From the NCBI GenBank assembly GCA_023548195.1, contig JAJHZJ010000413.1:14071941-14135940 (forward strand): a stretch of 64,000 nucleotides of DNA. The letters are read 5' to 3'. Position 1 is the first letter of the stretch; each line of letters opens with the position of its first letter. A program made the translations under genes and the position numbers. The notes beneath the pieces were generated by a model. It was not told where the DNA came from, searched no databases, and worked only from the letters and a program-made list of their open reading frames with translations. Source of the DNA: Bettongia penicillata ogilbyi. Taxonomy: Eukaryota; Chordata; Mammalia; Diprotodontia; Potoroidae. Below, piece by piece: positions 1-12,024 of the stretch.

Positions 1-69
1 TTATTTTGTGAATGAGAAAAATTTAGCTGAAGCTGGTCACAGAGTGAATGAATGGGAGAACCAGAGACT

Positions 70-225
70 TGGAAAGGGCTCTATATTTGGAGACAGAAGA
101 CCTGGGTTTGAATTTCAGCTCTCCGATTTGCTAATTCTCATTTCATTTCTTCATCTATTAAATGAAGGGGTTCAACTAGATGACCTATAATTTCCTATAT
201 AATTCTATGACTCTATGGTGAGAAC
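70..225 (+). repeat. CORE-SINE fragment (MIR/THER-like)
   Basis: Contains the SINE box GACCTGGGTTTGAAT and the tail phrase AACTAGATGACC shared with other copies in the window. Head truncated. Confidence 0.6.
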
Positions 226-959
226 AAAGAACTTTTCCATCTTTTGTCTATTACGGTATAGTCTGTCTCCTCCCTCTGTCTTATACACATGATTATGTTC
301 TTCTAGTAGTTGAGGAAGAAAAACAACTTCCCTTGACCCTTCTGCCATCTTTTCTCCTCTTCACTACGAAATAGCTTGAAAATGTGTAGACCTAAGACCT
401 CCAGTTCCTCTTCAGCCATTATCTCTTGTTCTCTTTCTTCAGCTTCTGCTCCCACTGGATTCCCACAGGGAAACTGCTTCCTCCAGGCTCACTAATGGCT
501 GCTTAATTACCCAATCCAATGACCTCTTTTCATGTTCATCCTCCTCTTCCCAGCTTACGACAAATTTAACGGCTTCTTTCTTCTGAATAGTATCCACTCC
601 ATTAAGAATCTCTGCTCTTTGGGTTTTCTCCTGTCTAAATGTTCCTCCTATTTCTTTCATTGGCCCCTTCTATCCTTCCTTGTTATGATATACAAATATT
701 TGTCATGTATCCTTTTCTGTTATAGCTTTAATATGAAATGAATACCTTGTTTGTCAAGGTTATGTTCTGTTCATTTTCTTTCCTCTGGGGGGAATAAAAG
801 TGTTTCTCCCTGCCTCCCTCCTCCTTGGTATTCTTGTGCAGGACAAGGTGAGAAAACCCTCTAACTTACTGGACCCCCGGTGGTAAACCCTAACAATGTA
901 GGTGAGGGTAGATGAGTTGAGAGCTCCACCCTTGGAGGGAATTTCCAAATTAATGAGAT

Positions 960-1800
960 CACAGGTAGGCAAGTAACAAGCATTTATTAAATGCCTGTTG
1001 TCATTCAATCATTCTGTCCACGGAATTTTCTTGGCAAAGCTACTGAAGTGGTTCGCCATTTCCTTCTCCAGTGGATTAAGGCAAACACAAGTGCTTGCTA
1101 TGTACCAAGTACTGTGCTAGTACAAAACCAGTCCCAATCCTCAAGGAATTCACATTCTAATGAAAGAGAGAAAACATGAAATGACTGGTTATAGGTAAGC
1201 TATATACAGAGTAGATGGCAAGGGGAAGACATCACTAGCATCGAGTGGAGTAGGGGTGGGGAATAAGAAAAGATTTCCTGCATAGGATCTGAGTCTTACA
1301 AAGGAAGCTAGGGAAGTCAGGAGGAAGAACATTCCAGGTGTGAGAGGCCACCAGGGAAATGTCACAGAGTTGGGTATTATTGGAACATAGCATCAAATAA
1401 GAACAAGAAGGTCAATGTCCTCAAGTTTGTCAAGTTGAGGGAAGTATGAGAAGACAGGTGGGAGGGAAGGGCCTGAGGCTGGTATCTCATTTGTTCACAT
1501 TCCATCCTGGGACAGTGAGCCTTCAGTAGCCAGCAATAGAAGGCTTCCTTAGCCATAACATAGAAGGCTATTAAACAAAGATACTCCATAACTTAACTTG
1601 GGTGGGTCTAACAACACTAGCCTCCATATAGAAAGAGCCTCTGTCTGGTCAGCAGGTATGAAGCCAAGGAGCTTGAACCAGTTGGTTCCAATTGAGCCAA
1701 TCATGTCCTGGAATAGATTTTTGCTTACCAAGGTTAAGACGTGGCTCCTGCTACAACTGAAAAGGTGAGAAGGGGCTAGGTTATAAAGGGGCTTCTAACA
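960..1800 (+). repeat. Ancient dispersed repeat, class not assigned
   Basis: Phrases such as GCATTTATTAAATGCCTG, TGTACCAAGTACTGTGCTAG, AGGAATTCACATTCTAATG and GGGCTAGGTTATAAAGGGG recur in the same order in other mammalian copies of a common LINE-like repeat. A SINE-tail fragment (about 990-1075) is embedded. Related pieces occur near 10.87, 31.35, 35.4 and 54.15 kb. Confidence 0.5.
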
Positions 1801-1879
1801 ATTGTGATTATGCCATGGTTAATATCATAATCCTTACCTATCCACACCTATGATCTTCTATATGGCTGTGTTAAGTTAA

Positions 1880-2335
1880 TAATACATCATTCAAGACCCA
1901 ACCCAAATTTCATGCCCTCCATGAAGCCGTCCTCGACAACTAAGGCCATCATCCTTTCCTCCTTCACTGGGATCCTAAAGCATCTATACATACTGTATAG
2001 AGTAATTCAATTATATATCATAAATATGCATATATACATATTTGCACATATATATACTGGTTTCTTGGACTAATAAAGCTGGTCAAGCTTAAAAAAAGGG
2101 AGAGGGGAGCTTCCATTTCACTGACTCCATGCCTTTGGGTTATATTTTATGCCTGGAATTCCCTTTACTTGTCAAATTAGCTTCCATTCTTCATAGCCCA
2201 GGTTGAATACCACTTGTAAATACTATATATCACGAATGCACTATAGCTATGTACAGTTAGATACATGTGTCACATAAACTTTATATATCATCAGTGCCTA
2301 ACAGAGGGGTTTCTACTTAGTAGGAACTTAAGTGT
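1880..2335 (+). repeat. L2-like LINE fragments
   Basis: Contains L2-type 3' phrases (TTCATGCCCTCCATGAAGCC; ATGCCTGGAATTCCCTTTAC), followed by AT-rich sequence. Highly decayed. Confidence 0.45.
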
Positions 2336-2566
2336 TTTCTAAACTGTCTGAAACTGTTTTCAAAGAGAAGCAAAGCATTTGATCCCTGGGGCCAGGAAGA
2401 TAGCAGTTGCTATCAACACAGTTCCCTTGAAGGTATCTGCTTCATCCCATTCTAAAATTAGTTTTAGGCAATATGTAAAAGCAAAGAGATTCAGAACCTC
2501 TGAGCTGACCCATTCAGTTATCCACATCTGTAGCACCACATGTATTGGGAAATTTTCCGATTCTTT

Positions 2567-3430
2567 AAAAGTCAAGACTCAGTACATTAATATGACAAAA
2601 CTGGAAGATGACAAATGTTGGAGAAGTGAGAGAGTTGGAACACTAATTCACTGTTGGTAGAGCTGTGAGCTGATCCAACCATTCTGGAGAGCAATTTGGA
2701 ACTATTCCCAAAGGGCCAGTTCTCTCAGTAATCTTGCTAATAGGACTATACCCCAAAGAGATCATAAAAATGGGAAAGGGTCCCACATACACAAAAATAT
2801 TTATAAGCAGCTCTTTTTGTGGTGGCCAAGAACTGAAAGTTTAGGGAATCCCATCAATTGGGGAATGGCTGAACAAGTTATGGTATATGAATTTAATGGA
2901 ATACTATTATACTATAAGAAATGACAAACAGGTGGATTTCAGAAAAACCTGAAAGGACTTATATGAACTGAAACTGCATGAAATGGGCAGAACCAAGAAA
3001 ACATTATACACAGTAACAGCCAAAGTGTATGAGGACTGTTTCTGATAGACTAAGCCCTTCACAGCAATGCAAGGACCTAAAACACTCCCAAAGGACTCCT
3101 GAGACAAAATGTCATCCACATCCAAAGAAAGAGCTATGGAATCAGAATGCAGAATGAAGCAGAGTATTTTATGTTATGTTATGTTTTATTATGTTATGTT
3201 ATGTTATGCTATGTTTTGTTTTTTCTCATGGTTTCTCCCATTTGTTTTAATTCTTCTATGCAACATGACTAATATGAAAATGTGTTTGATGAGAATGTAC
3301 ATGTAAAACTCATATAAGATTGCATGCCATCTCAGGGAGGTGGGGGAGAGGGAGAAAATTTAAAACTTATGGAAGTAATAGTTGAAAACTGAAAACAAAT
3401 AAATTAATTTAAAAAAAGTCAAAACTCAGT
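2567..3430 (+). mobile_element. 5'-truncated L1, marsupial type, with target-site duplication
   Basis: L1 3'-end sequence (AATGGAATACTATTATACTA; GCAGAACCAAGAAAACATT) ends in an A-rich tail. It is flanked by a 17-bp direct repeat AAAAGTCAAGACTCAGT (2567-2583) and AAAAGTCAAAACTCAGT (3414-3430) with one mismatch, the target-site duplication. A (TATGT)n microsatellite lies at 3168-3220 inside the element. No ORF2 coding sequence remains. Confidence 0.85.
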
Positions 3431-3724
3431 GAAACATGACTTTAAATAGTCATTTCTCAAGCCTGGGTATTACCTCTCTACCACAAGAGTTTGCAATTTG
3501 GACTGAAATATATTACGGAGCCACAAAATCCTAAACCTAGAAGAAATTCTTCAGTTTATCCTTTTATCTTGATTAGAACCATCCCAGGAAGATGAGATTT
3601 TCATAACCTAGAGAAGAAATTCTACACTCTGATCTGTTAAACTTCATTCCAATGTCCCCTGAAGGGCAGAAGTAAATAGGTGGAGATGAGTATTGGAGGA
3701 AGTATAGCTAATAGAATGCTGGGG

Positions 3725-3915
3725 AGGGAAGGGTCCTTAGAGACTAGGTAGTCTAACCCTATCCCCACATCCTCTACTTTATAGATGAGAAAACTGCAGC
3801 TCAGAAATGCTTGGTGATATGCCCAATGTCACCCAACAAATGAGGAGAGTTAGAACCAGAACCTAGGTGTCCTAACTCCCAATCCAGTGCTGCTCCAATT
3901 ATACTGTGCCACAGG
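3725..3915 (-). repeat. MIR-like SINE, antisense
   Basis: TAGATGAGAAAACTGCAGCTCAG and neighbouring GTCACCCAACAAATGAG-type phrases are the reverse complement of the MIR core. Confidence 0.65.
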
Positions 3916-4004
3916 ATGAGAATCGGAGGAAATGTGCCTATCATAAAATACTGATGTCACTTTGACAAAAAGGAGTATTTGGAAATATGATTGTAGCAAA
4001 GTAA

Positions 4005-4245
4005 GAGGGCAGCTAGGTCACACATTGGATAGACTGTTGGCTGGAGTCAGGAGGACCTGAGTTCACATCCAGCCTCAGAAACTTACTAAGTATGTGACTC
4101 TGTGCACTTACCCTGTTTACCTTAATTTCATCATCTATAAAATGAGCTGGAGAAGGAAATGGTACACCATGCCAGTGTCTTTGCCAAGAAAACCCCAAAT
4201 GGAGTCACAGTCAGACAAACTAAAAACAACTGAACAGTAGCAAAA
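4005..4245 (+). repeat. tRNA-derived CORE-SINE, marsupial MAR1-type
   Basis: Nearly complete: head GGGCAGCTAGGTCACAC, box GACCTGAGTTCACATCC, core, then a tail with TTTGCCAAGAAAACCCCAAA and an A-rich end. The tail phrases mark the most abundant SINE in the window. Confidence 0.85.
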
Positions 4246-4904
4246 TAATATATTAGAAGATGGTAAATGAAATTCTTTATCTCTCCTCTGAAGCCTCTTG
4301 CAATTCTCCCTTACTCTAGAGGTTTGTGAGGAGCTGTGTAAATGTGAGTTATCATCATCATCTTCCTTTTTATCTTCCTCCTCCTTCTTTTTTTCCCTTC
4401 CCCTTCATGAATTATCCAGCAGTTATGTTTATCCTTACTTATGCTCCCCAAGAATTAGACTTACAGTAGAGACATACATGCTTTGCTTTTTTAAAAATTG
4501 ACTAAATATCAATGATTTCCAAGGGGGTAGCTAGCAATGAGTTCTACTGTTTTGGGGTGTTAATCATCAGGTTATGTCCCTCCAAATACATTGAATATTT
4601 TTAATTCATATTAAATATCACTTTCCTAATCTATGTTGCTTTTCATTTTTAATTGTAAAAACACAAGGTGGGGAAAACATATCCTTGTTCCAGTTTCTCT
4701 CTTAAGGGGATATGTTAAAACCAATTTACAGATAGAGAACAATTCACAAAGAGGCAGGTTTGTCTGGAAATTAACAGAGAAATTGGATAATACATCCATC
4801 CATTTGCAAATGATCTTATTTCTGCATATGGGCTGCTTTTATTTATAGATGCCCTAGTCATAATACCACAGCACTGAATCCTTGTTCTGAGGTCTATCAT
4901 AGCA

Positions 4905-5040
4905 CCATAACTACAGAACTGGAAAGGACTTGAGGGCACTCAGCTCAATCTCATCACTTTGTAGATGAAGAAACTAAAGCCAAGAGGGGTGAAATGACTT
5001 GCCTAGAGTCACATAGGAAGTAAAGACTGAACCCAGTAAA
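4905..5040 (-). repeat. MIR-like SINE, antisense
   Basis: TGTAGATGAAGAAACTAAAG and GACTTGCCTAGAGTCACAT are reverse-complement MIR core phrases. Confidence 0.6.
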
Positions 5041-5284
5041 GTACCATACATGTATCCCAAATTTCACGGAGGGATTTCAGATTGGGAGGTATGGCAGTCA
5101 CTTTCATGGAGGTCCCACATTGGAACTCGCTTTAGCTTTATCTCACCAGCAAGTTTATTCCAGGTAGGAGGACAGTAGAGAGGGAGGAATAGAATGATAA
5201 CTCATACCTCTTCTCTGTTGAGTCTGTGCCTCTCTCGAATTCTCTCCCTTCCAAAGAGGCTGCCATTATGATAGACTTAGAAGG

Positions 5285-5530
5285 GAAGCGAGGTGATGTG
5301 GTGAATAGAATGCCAGGTCTAGAGTCAGGAAGACTCACCTTCCTAAGTTCAAATCTGGCCTCTGACACTTCCTGGTTGTGTGACCCTGGCAAGTCACCTA
5401 ACCTTGTTTGCCTCAATTTCTCTTCCTTAAAATGAGCTGGCAAAGGAAATGGCAAATCAATCCAGTATCTTTGCCAAGAAAACCCCAAATGGGGTCATGA
5501 AGAGTCAGACACAATTGAAAATGAATTATA
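5285..5530 (+). repeat. tRNA-derived CORE-SINE, MAR1-type
   Basis: Core TGGTTGTGTGACCCTGGCAA and tail TTTGCCAAGAAAACCCCAAA, ending GAGTCAGACACAATTGAAA. Head diverged. Confidence 0.85.
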
Positions 5531-5989
5531 ACAGAAAATCTTACAACATCTGCATTGGAAGGCACCTGTCCAGACATTTAATAAATCCCATTATTTTCCC
5601 CAACTGCCACCAAATCAACGTTGCCTACAGTTCAGAGGAAATCATACACACTGAATAATTCTTTTTTTTTACTAGACACAATATTCCTCACTTTGCTTTA
5701 AAAAATACTGATCCCTTTTGAAGTAGTGGTGGGGAGAAGGGGCAAGATAATGACAAGTTCAACCAGAGGGCAACAGAGTCAAATTCTCAGCGATCTATTT
5801 CAGTGCAATAGGTAAAGAAGGAAATGCTTCTTAGGTGTGGTATCAGAATGAAGAATCGCTGCTCTTCAGCTTCAACCTAGTCCTTCCTCCATCTCCTTAC
5901 CTGATGCTCAAAATACACTGAGATGGAAAGCTTGATTGAAGAGCTTCATCCCTGATTCCATGCAAATATCCTTTGGATATTTAATATAT

Positions 5990-6345
5990 TACAATAAAAC
6001 TAAGACAAAAGTTAAGTGATAAAATTATAAAACTTACACTAAAACTAAAATGAAAAATTTATGTCATAATTTATAAAATTGAACTATATAATTATAAATT
6101 ACACTAAAATAAAATCTAAATCATAGATTCCAATTGATAAATGTATAAAATTATAAAACTTACATTTAAGTAAAAACAACTAAAATTATAGATTTTAATT
6201 TATTAAATTCTATATGAATATATAAATTATAAAACATTTAAACTTAGAACTTAAATTATAGGTTCTAATTTGTAAAATTCTATAGGAAATGTATCAACTT
6301 ATAAAAGGTACATGAAATAAATAAAGCTTAAAACTTCAAATTATT
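5990..6345. repeat. Degenerate AT-rich tandem array
   Basis: The motif AAATTATAGATTTTAATTT and its variants recur near 6056, 6118, 6183 and 6253, giving a period of about 62-70 bp. The whole block is extremely AT-rich. The repeats are degenerate, so the array is old; no repeat family recognised. Confidence 0.55.
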
Positions 6346-6429
6346 TACTGAAAGTTAGTTACTTAAAACTTCATAGAACAAAGGCTATATTTACAACTGG
6401 AAAGGATCTTAGAGGTCATCTATTAGAAG

Positions 6430-6621
6430 GGTTCTTTTTTTATCCAAAATTTAAAAAATAAATAAAAATTTTTTCTCCCATCCACCCTGGGCAGGTGGTA
6501 GGGGGAGAACAAGAGACACATTTCCTTGTAATGGAATACATAATATACATAATCAAGCAAAACAAATTCTCTCATTAGCCATGCGCAAATGTGCGTGTGG
6601 ACACACACACACACACCCCCA

Positions 6622-6657
<36 letters not shown>

Positions 6658-6920
6658 AATTTGTAACCCTGAGTCTACCTGTCAAAGGTAGATAGAATTT
6701 CTTATCAATGGATCTGGAATCATAGATGGTCACTGCATTGATCAGAGTTCTTACAGCTTTGAAAGCTGTCTTTATAGTGGTGATCTTTTCATATAAATTG
6801 TTCTCTTGGTTCCGATAATTTCATTCTTCAGCATATCTTCAAATGAAACAATTTCAAAAACACATGGAAAGATGCATATTAACTGATGCAGAGTAAAGTG
6901 AGCAGCAACCGAAGAATGAT
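6430..6920 (-). repeat. L1 3'-end fragment, antisense, with a sense piece at its end
   Basis: AATCAAGCAAAACAAATTCTC and the following text are reverse-complement marsupial L1 3' sequence; 6845-6920 (AACTGATGCAGAGTAAAGTG) reads in the sense direction. The (CA)n at 6601-6654 interrupts it. Confidence 0.5.
6601..6654 (+). repeat. (CA)n microsatellite
   Basis: CA repeats of 54 bp interrupted by CCCC and CCCA near the start. Confidence 0.95.
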
Positions 6921-6984
6921 TGATACTATAACGTCAACAATGTAGCTAGGGTTCTCAACCTGGAATCCATGAACCAATTATTCT

Positions 6985-7135
6985 TTCTCAGTATATTGAT
7001 AAGTGTATTTCAATATAATTGGTTTCTTTTATAATCTTATGTTTTTTAATATATTGTTTTGAGAAGGGTTCCATAGGCTTCACCAGACTTTCAAAGGGTT
7101 TCATGAAACCAAAAAATAAAAGAATTGAGAATCCT
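6985..7135 (-). repeat. Unclassified dispersed repeat, copy A
   Basis: Shares GAAGGGTTCCATAGGCTTCACC and AT-rich flanks with copies near 29.5 kb (opposite orientation) and 45.6-45.8 kb (same orientation). Confidence 0.55.
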
Positions 7136-7654
7136 TGATCTAGAAGGATCAACATATCTGAAAATTCTGATAAAGAGGAGAAAGTGTGAAGATACTGGGT
7201 GTGGGAGTGAGAAACCCAATGCTAAGGCAGGACATAAAGGGTAGGGAGAGGTACCCTGTAGATAACTATCTCACAACTTTGCTCAGGGTCAGCCTTAACA
7301 GGTCAAGAAATTTATTCAGGAGACCAAATTGTGTTTTCTGCTGCAAACAGAAAACAAGGAGTATAGAAGAAATTTATGTTTGAGAAGTAAATGGCTAGTT
7401 AAAAAGAAAATATCTAAGAATGTGATTTGGATTTTTGGACCATGGTTTAAAATATAGAAATAATGGGCTAGGAATAAATCAAAACTTAAAAATGCTGGGG
7501 AAAATACATTTGCTTGGAGTCCTGTAAATCAAAAAGACCAGAGGAGTTGGAGAAGAGCAACACATGTTCTCTAGTACATCACAGGAGGCCAAAATCCAAG
7601 AAAACAGTCAAGAATAAAGAAAGCCCAAGGCACCACATGTCTGTGTGTGTGTGT

Positions 7655-7730
7655 ATTTGTCCTTCATTGCTGAAGAAGATCATGCCATCAGAGAAATGAT
7701 GACATAACTTGCACTTGACTTTGTTTTTGA
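7655..7730 (-). repeat. SINE 3'-tail fragment
   Basis: Matches, in reverse, the tail of the SINE near 53.5 kb (GTCCTTCATTGCTGAAGA; GAAATGATGACATAACTTGC). Confidence 0.65.
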
Positions 7731-7754
7731 GTGTCTATACACAACTGAATAAGG

Positions 7755-7976
7755 CAGTGATGTTAAACTCAGATAAAAACAGAGGCCACTAAACCACAAG
7801 TAAGGATTCCTGAGGTTGCATATTGACTTAGTTTTGAAATGTAACATTATCTATATTCTATGGAATTTTAATCTACTTTGTTAAATATTTCCTAATTACA
7901 TTTTAATCTGATTCTAGCCACACTCATGAGTGTTGTGGGCCACATGTGGCATGACCTACATGTTTAACACCTTTAG
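7755..7976 (+). mobile_element. hAT-type non-autonomous DNA transposon (MITE)
   Basis: About 220 bp starting CAGTGATGTTAAACTC and ending TGTTTAACACCTTTAG, so the ends form imperfect inverted repeats sharing GTTAAAC. Internal GTGGGCCACATGTGGC is typical of a common marsupial hAT MITE. Flanking 8-mers are only vaguely alike, so the duplication is decayed. No transposase. Confidence 0.6.
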
Positions 7977-8877
7977 CATAAAGTATTGTTAAAATGTGGC
8001 AAATATGAAGTCATATTTTAAGGACACAAATTTGACCTAAATGGTACCATTGAGACATGATGAGACGGGATTTGTGTCTGGAATATGGCTCTGGGAGTAC
8101 AAACATTATTAAAAAGGATCAGATAGATACAAGGTACAATAATATTGTATATTAAGAAGATACACTCATCTGAGGGGAATAAAACATATATCAATAGCCA
8201 TCGACTTAGGTACCTACTTTTCCATCTCTACCAAACTTTTGGGAGAATAATTCATATAAACACTAATGGTATCCTTGATGAAAGTGTGGGGAAAGAGCAG
8301 TCATGCCTTGGCCAATAAAAACCCATCACAGCTTTAGAGTGACAGAATTCACTGGAAGGTGAGGAGAATATGCTGTGAAACACTGTGCTTGTTGCTGTTA
8401 AAAAATGATTTCATAGAGCAAATGTCACCTTAAAAACTCTACTTCAAAAAGGTGTCTTTAGCAGACAAGTTAAGTATTACATGAGAGTCCAGTAAAGATG
8501 AAATAACAAGAGATTTCTTTGATGGCCATCTGATTATTAACATCAATTACATCAAAGATGCTTAAAGGATGTTTAGTGTGAATTCTAATTGAAGAGGGAT
8601 TCCCTTTATTCATGGTGAGGCACTCCAAATGACTCTATCTGCAGATGACGCTGAGCTGACTGCATTGCAGCCTGGAACACTGAAGAATCTAAAATGGTAT
8701 ATATAATCATGGGTCAGAAAAATCAAGTGACAAGGAATGATGTACAGATCATGTAGCTAGTACTTCTATACACATATATTGGACAGACACTGCAAGTGCT
8801 CAACAAACTGGGACCTGGATTTAACAGAAAGAGGAATGTGGGATGGATTATATTTCAGAAATTGCGGAGTGCTTTTC

Positions 8878-9341
8878 ATAATTAAGACTCTCAATGAGGG
8901 GCAGGATAGGATGGAGGGTAATTCAGTTAGTCTTACACAACGCGACTATTATGGAAGTCATTTGCAAAACTACACAGATATGGCCTATATTGAATTGCCT
9001 GCCTTCCCAAAGGGAATGGATGGGGAGGGAGGGATGGGGAGAATTTGGAACTCAAGTTTTAGGAACAACTGTTTAGTATTGTTGTTGCTACTAGGAAATA
9101 AGATATACAGTTAATGAGGAATAGAAAGTCATCTGGTCCTACAGGACAAAAGAGAAGATGGGGACAAGAGAAGGGAGGGATGACAGAAGAGAGGGCAGAT
9201 TGGAGATAGGGAAAATTAGATTGCTCGGTGTATTGGGGTGGGGGGGAGGGGATAAAAGGGGAGAAAAAATTGGAACCCAAAATTTTGTGAAAATGAATGT
9301 AAAAAGTTAAATAAATAAATAAATAAAAATAATTAAGACTC
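8878..9341 (+). mobile_element. 5'-truncated HAL1 (half-L1) 3' end with target-site duplication
   Basis: The body matches, base for base over long runs, the 3' end of the HAL1 at 50.3-53.1 kb read on the other strand (for example CTACACAGATATGGCCTATA). It ends in an (AAAT)n tail and is flanked by perfect 13-bp copies of ATAATTAAGACTC (8878-8890 and 9329-9341). Confidence 0.88.
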
Positions 9342-9589
9342 CCTGAAAAAAAAAGGTCCATTTTTTAAATATCATATTGTGAGTTGTAGAACACTTTGTT
9401 GTGAGTTGTGTTATGAGTGTATTGTGAGTTGTGGAACACAACCTTTGTTGAAGATGTATATGGCTTGCAATTTATCATTGTTGGAAAGAGTACCCATATT
9501 GATGAGGTCACAGATCCACTGAAGTTTCAATGTCTTCAGGTGAGGCAATTCAAGAGTTGAAGGGGACAGGAATGATGGAGAACATTTGG

Positions 9590-11940
9590 ATCAAGATACA
9601 TGGAGAGAAAATCAGATGAGACTTTGTTGTAAGAGTACCATATAGAAGTAAGGAGGAATGAAATTCCCCAAACTGATTAAAAGGCTGGTACAAATAACAT
9701 TGTATTGATGGAAGATTTTTTATTATCCAAATATTGGTTAGAGCTTTTGCCAGTGAAAGAATATCTAATAAATTCTTGATTTATCTCAATGAATTTATTC
9801 ATTCAAAAGGCATAGGAAGCAATAAGATGACTATTATTCTGGACCTAATTCTGACCAATAAGGGAAGACTGGTTGCTTAAGTACAGTTGATGGGACAGTG
9901 ATGGAAAGTCATCCTTTTATCTTCGATTTCATGGAGGAGAGAAGTCATACATGAACTGACAAGTACCAGAGATTTTTGGACAGCTGATTCCATGGCTCAA
10001 AATTCCACAGGGGAAGTCCAGCATGGAACAGGAAACCCTCAGGAGGTCGATGTAAATGAACTGAGCCAACCAACCAACTGATTTAAATTTAAAAAATAGA
10101 TTTGTAGATGATGGAAGTAATGGTGGGTTACAGGATATGAATATAAATATTATGCATTTAAAAACCAGGAGAATAATGGTTTTTGCAAATTGCAGGTCAG
10201 TAAACTTGACTGGTTCCTAGCAATATTCTAGAATGTAGAAAAAGGAAGGCTGCTGAACATCTAGAAAAGGAAACAGTAGTCACAAAAAGCCAGTATGGCT
10301 TTCTTCATAAAAACAGGCATGCAGGCTAATCTCATTTCCTTTTTTGAGAGAGTTAATAGATAGATTAGAAAAATGTTGGTGATATGACTTACTTTGATTT
10401 TAGCAAAACATTTTATAGTCTCTCACATTATTTTTATGGAAAAGATGGAGAGATGTGAGCCTCAGTCATCTCAGAAGTGTTGAATTACTGGACTTAAAGA
10501 ATTGTATTGAATTTGTTGATGTCAACTTGGAAGAAGGCTGCTTGGGAGAAGACATGATTTGGGGCTGCTGGTGGATTGTTCAAGGATCTGTGACTGGCCT
10601 TGTGTTATTCACTATTTTTAGCAAGGACTTAGAAGAGTCTGAAATACCTATCAAATTTGCAGATGTAAAAAATTTAGGAGATATGGCTAACACATTGGTT
10701 GATAGTCAAGATCCAAAAAGATGTAGTCAAGCTAGATATTGCACTTAATGTAATAAAATGAAATCTAATAGGCCTCATTTTAAGTGTTAAACTTGGGTTA
10801 AAAAACAACAACTTTATGAGTAGAAAATGGAGTACACATGAAATGATAACAATTTTCATGGAATGACTTTGAAAAGTATTTATTTAAGCATTTAGTTGGT
10901 GCCAAGCACTGTGCTAAGTACTTGGAGTACAAATTGAAAAATCGGAGGGTCCCTAAATACTCTCAAGGAGTTTATCTTCTAATTGGGGGTGGGGAGGATG
11001 ACACAGGGCAGCTAGGATGGTATAGGGTGCAACAGCAGAGGACTACAAATTTGTTGAATCAACAGTGTGATATAGTAGTCTAAAACTTACCATGATCTTA
11101 GAATGTATTTAGAGCGTAACAGACTCCAGAACAAGAGACTAGCATGTTGAACAGCCCTGATCAGACTATATCTGGAATATTGTATTCAGTTTTGGAAGAC
11201 ACACTTTAGAAAGGATGCTGATAAACTGGAGAAGATAGAGAGAAGGGCTACCTAGTGGTTAAGGAGTCTAAGATCTTGACATTTGAACATCATTTTGAAG
11301 GAAATGAGAATGTTTAACTTGAAGAAAATCTTAAAGTGGACATGATAGCTGTCTTAAAATATTTGAAGAGTGCACATGGAGAAGGGATTTGATTTTTCTG
11401 CTTGGCCCCAGAGGGAAGAACCAGGAGCAATGGAGCAATGAATGGGTAGAAGCAAAAAACAGGCAGATTTAACCTTGATGTAAGGAAAAACTTACTAACC
11501 ATTAGAGCTTCCCACAATGTGGAATGGACTCTCATGCAGGTAGAGAATTACCTCTCACTTGGAGTCTGCAGGTGAAGGCTGAATGAGCATATGTTGAGGA
11601 TTTTTAATGACAGCTAGATGGAATAGTGAATAAAGTGCTGGACCTGGAGTAAGGAAGACCTGAGTGCAAATCTTGACTAAGAGACTTAAGAGATGTATGA
11701 CCCTGGGCTAGTCACTTAAGCTCTGATTGCTTCAGTTTCCTCATCTGTAAAATGGGGATGATAATAGCATCTACCTCCCAGGGTTGTTGCAAGGATCAAA
11801 TGAAATGTTTATGAAGCACTTTCTAAACTTTAAAGCTCCATATAAATATGGTTACTATTATTAGACTCTTGTTCAGGCCTGGGTGGGATTAAATTGCCTC
11901 TGAGATTCCTTCCAATTTTGAGGTTTTGTGATTGGTTGTC
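9590..11940 (+). repeat. L3/CR1-type LINE relic, interrupted
   Basis: Decayed reverse-transcriptase region and 3' end of a CR1-clade LINE: CTGGACCTAATTCTGACCAA, TCAAATTTGCAGATG, TCTGGAATATTGTATTCAG, CTTGGCCCCAGAGGGAAGAA and TAAGGAAAAACTTACTAACC appear in the expected order. A LINE-like repeat near 10.87-11.05 kb and a SINE at 11.61-11.87 kb are nested in it. The frame is broken throughout, including a 97-residue open stretch at 10455-10748 that is only part of this relic. Confidence 0.75.
11608..11868 (+). repeat. CORE-SINE nested in the L3/CR1 relic
   Basis: Head ACAGCTAGATGGAATAGTG, core GACCTGAGTGCAAATCTTG and TCATCTGTAAAATGGGGATG, tail ending TATTATTA. The CR1 sequence resumes after it with GACTCTTGTTCAGGCCTGG. 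Confidence 0.8.
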
Positions 11941-12024
11941 ACAGATTTGGCTGTTTCTTCTAAGCCTTCTGTTTGAAGGAATCACTTTGTTCTTAGCCCT
12001 GAGTTGGTGGGTACTGGGTTGATA

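Larger units (their letters stand above)
1..9590. other. Intergenic DNA below EGFR, no gene seen
   Basis: No exon, RNA gene or coding-like segment could be supported. Listed separately are SINE, L1, L2, hAT and HAL1 insertions. The stretches 225-960, 4250-4900, 5531-5985, 7135-7650 and 7980-8877 hold nothing I recognise; the last may include a badly decayed reverse-transcriptase relic (CAGATGACGCTGAGCTGAC near 8644), which I could not confirm. Confidence 0.6.

Noticed and set aside
5990..6345. CRISPR-like spacing of repeats
   Set aside because: Units are degenerate, AT-rich and contiguous in a mammalian genome; there are no spacers.
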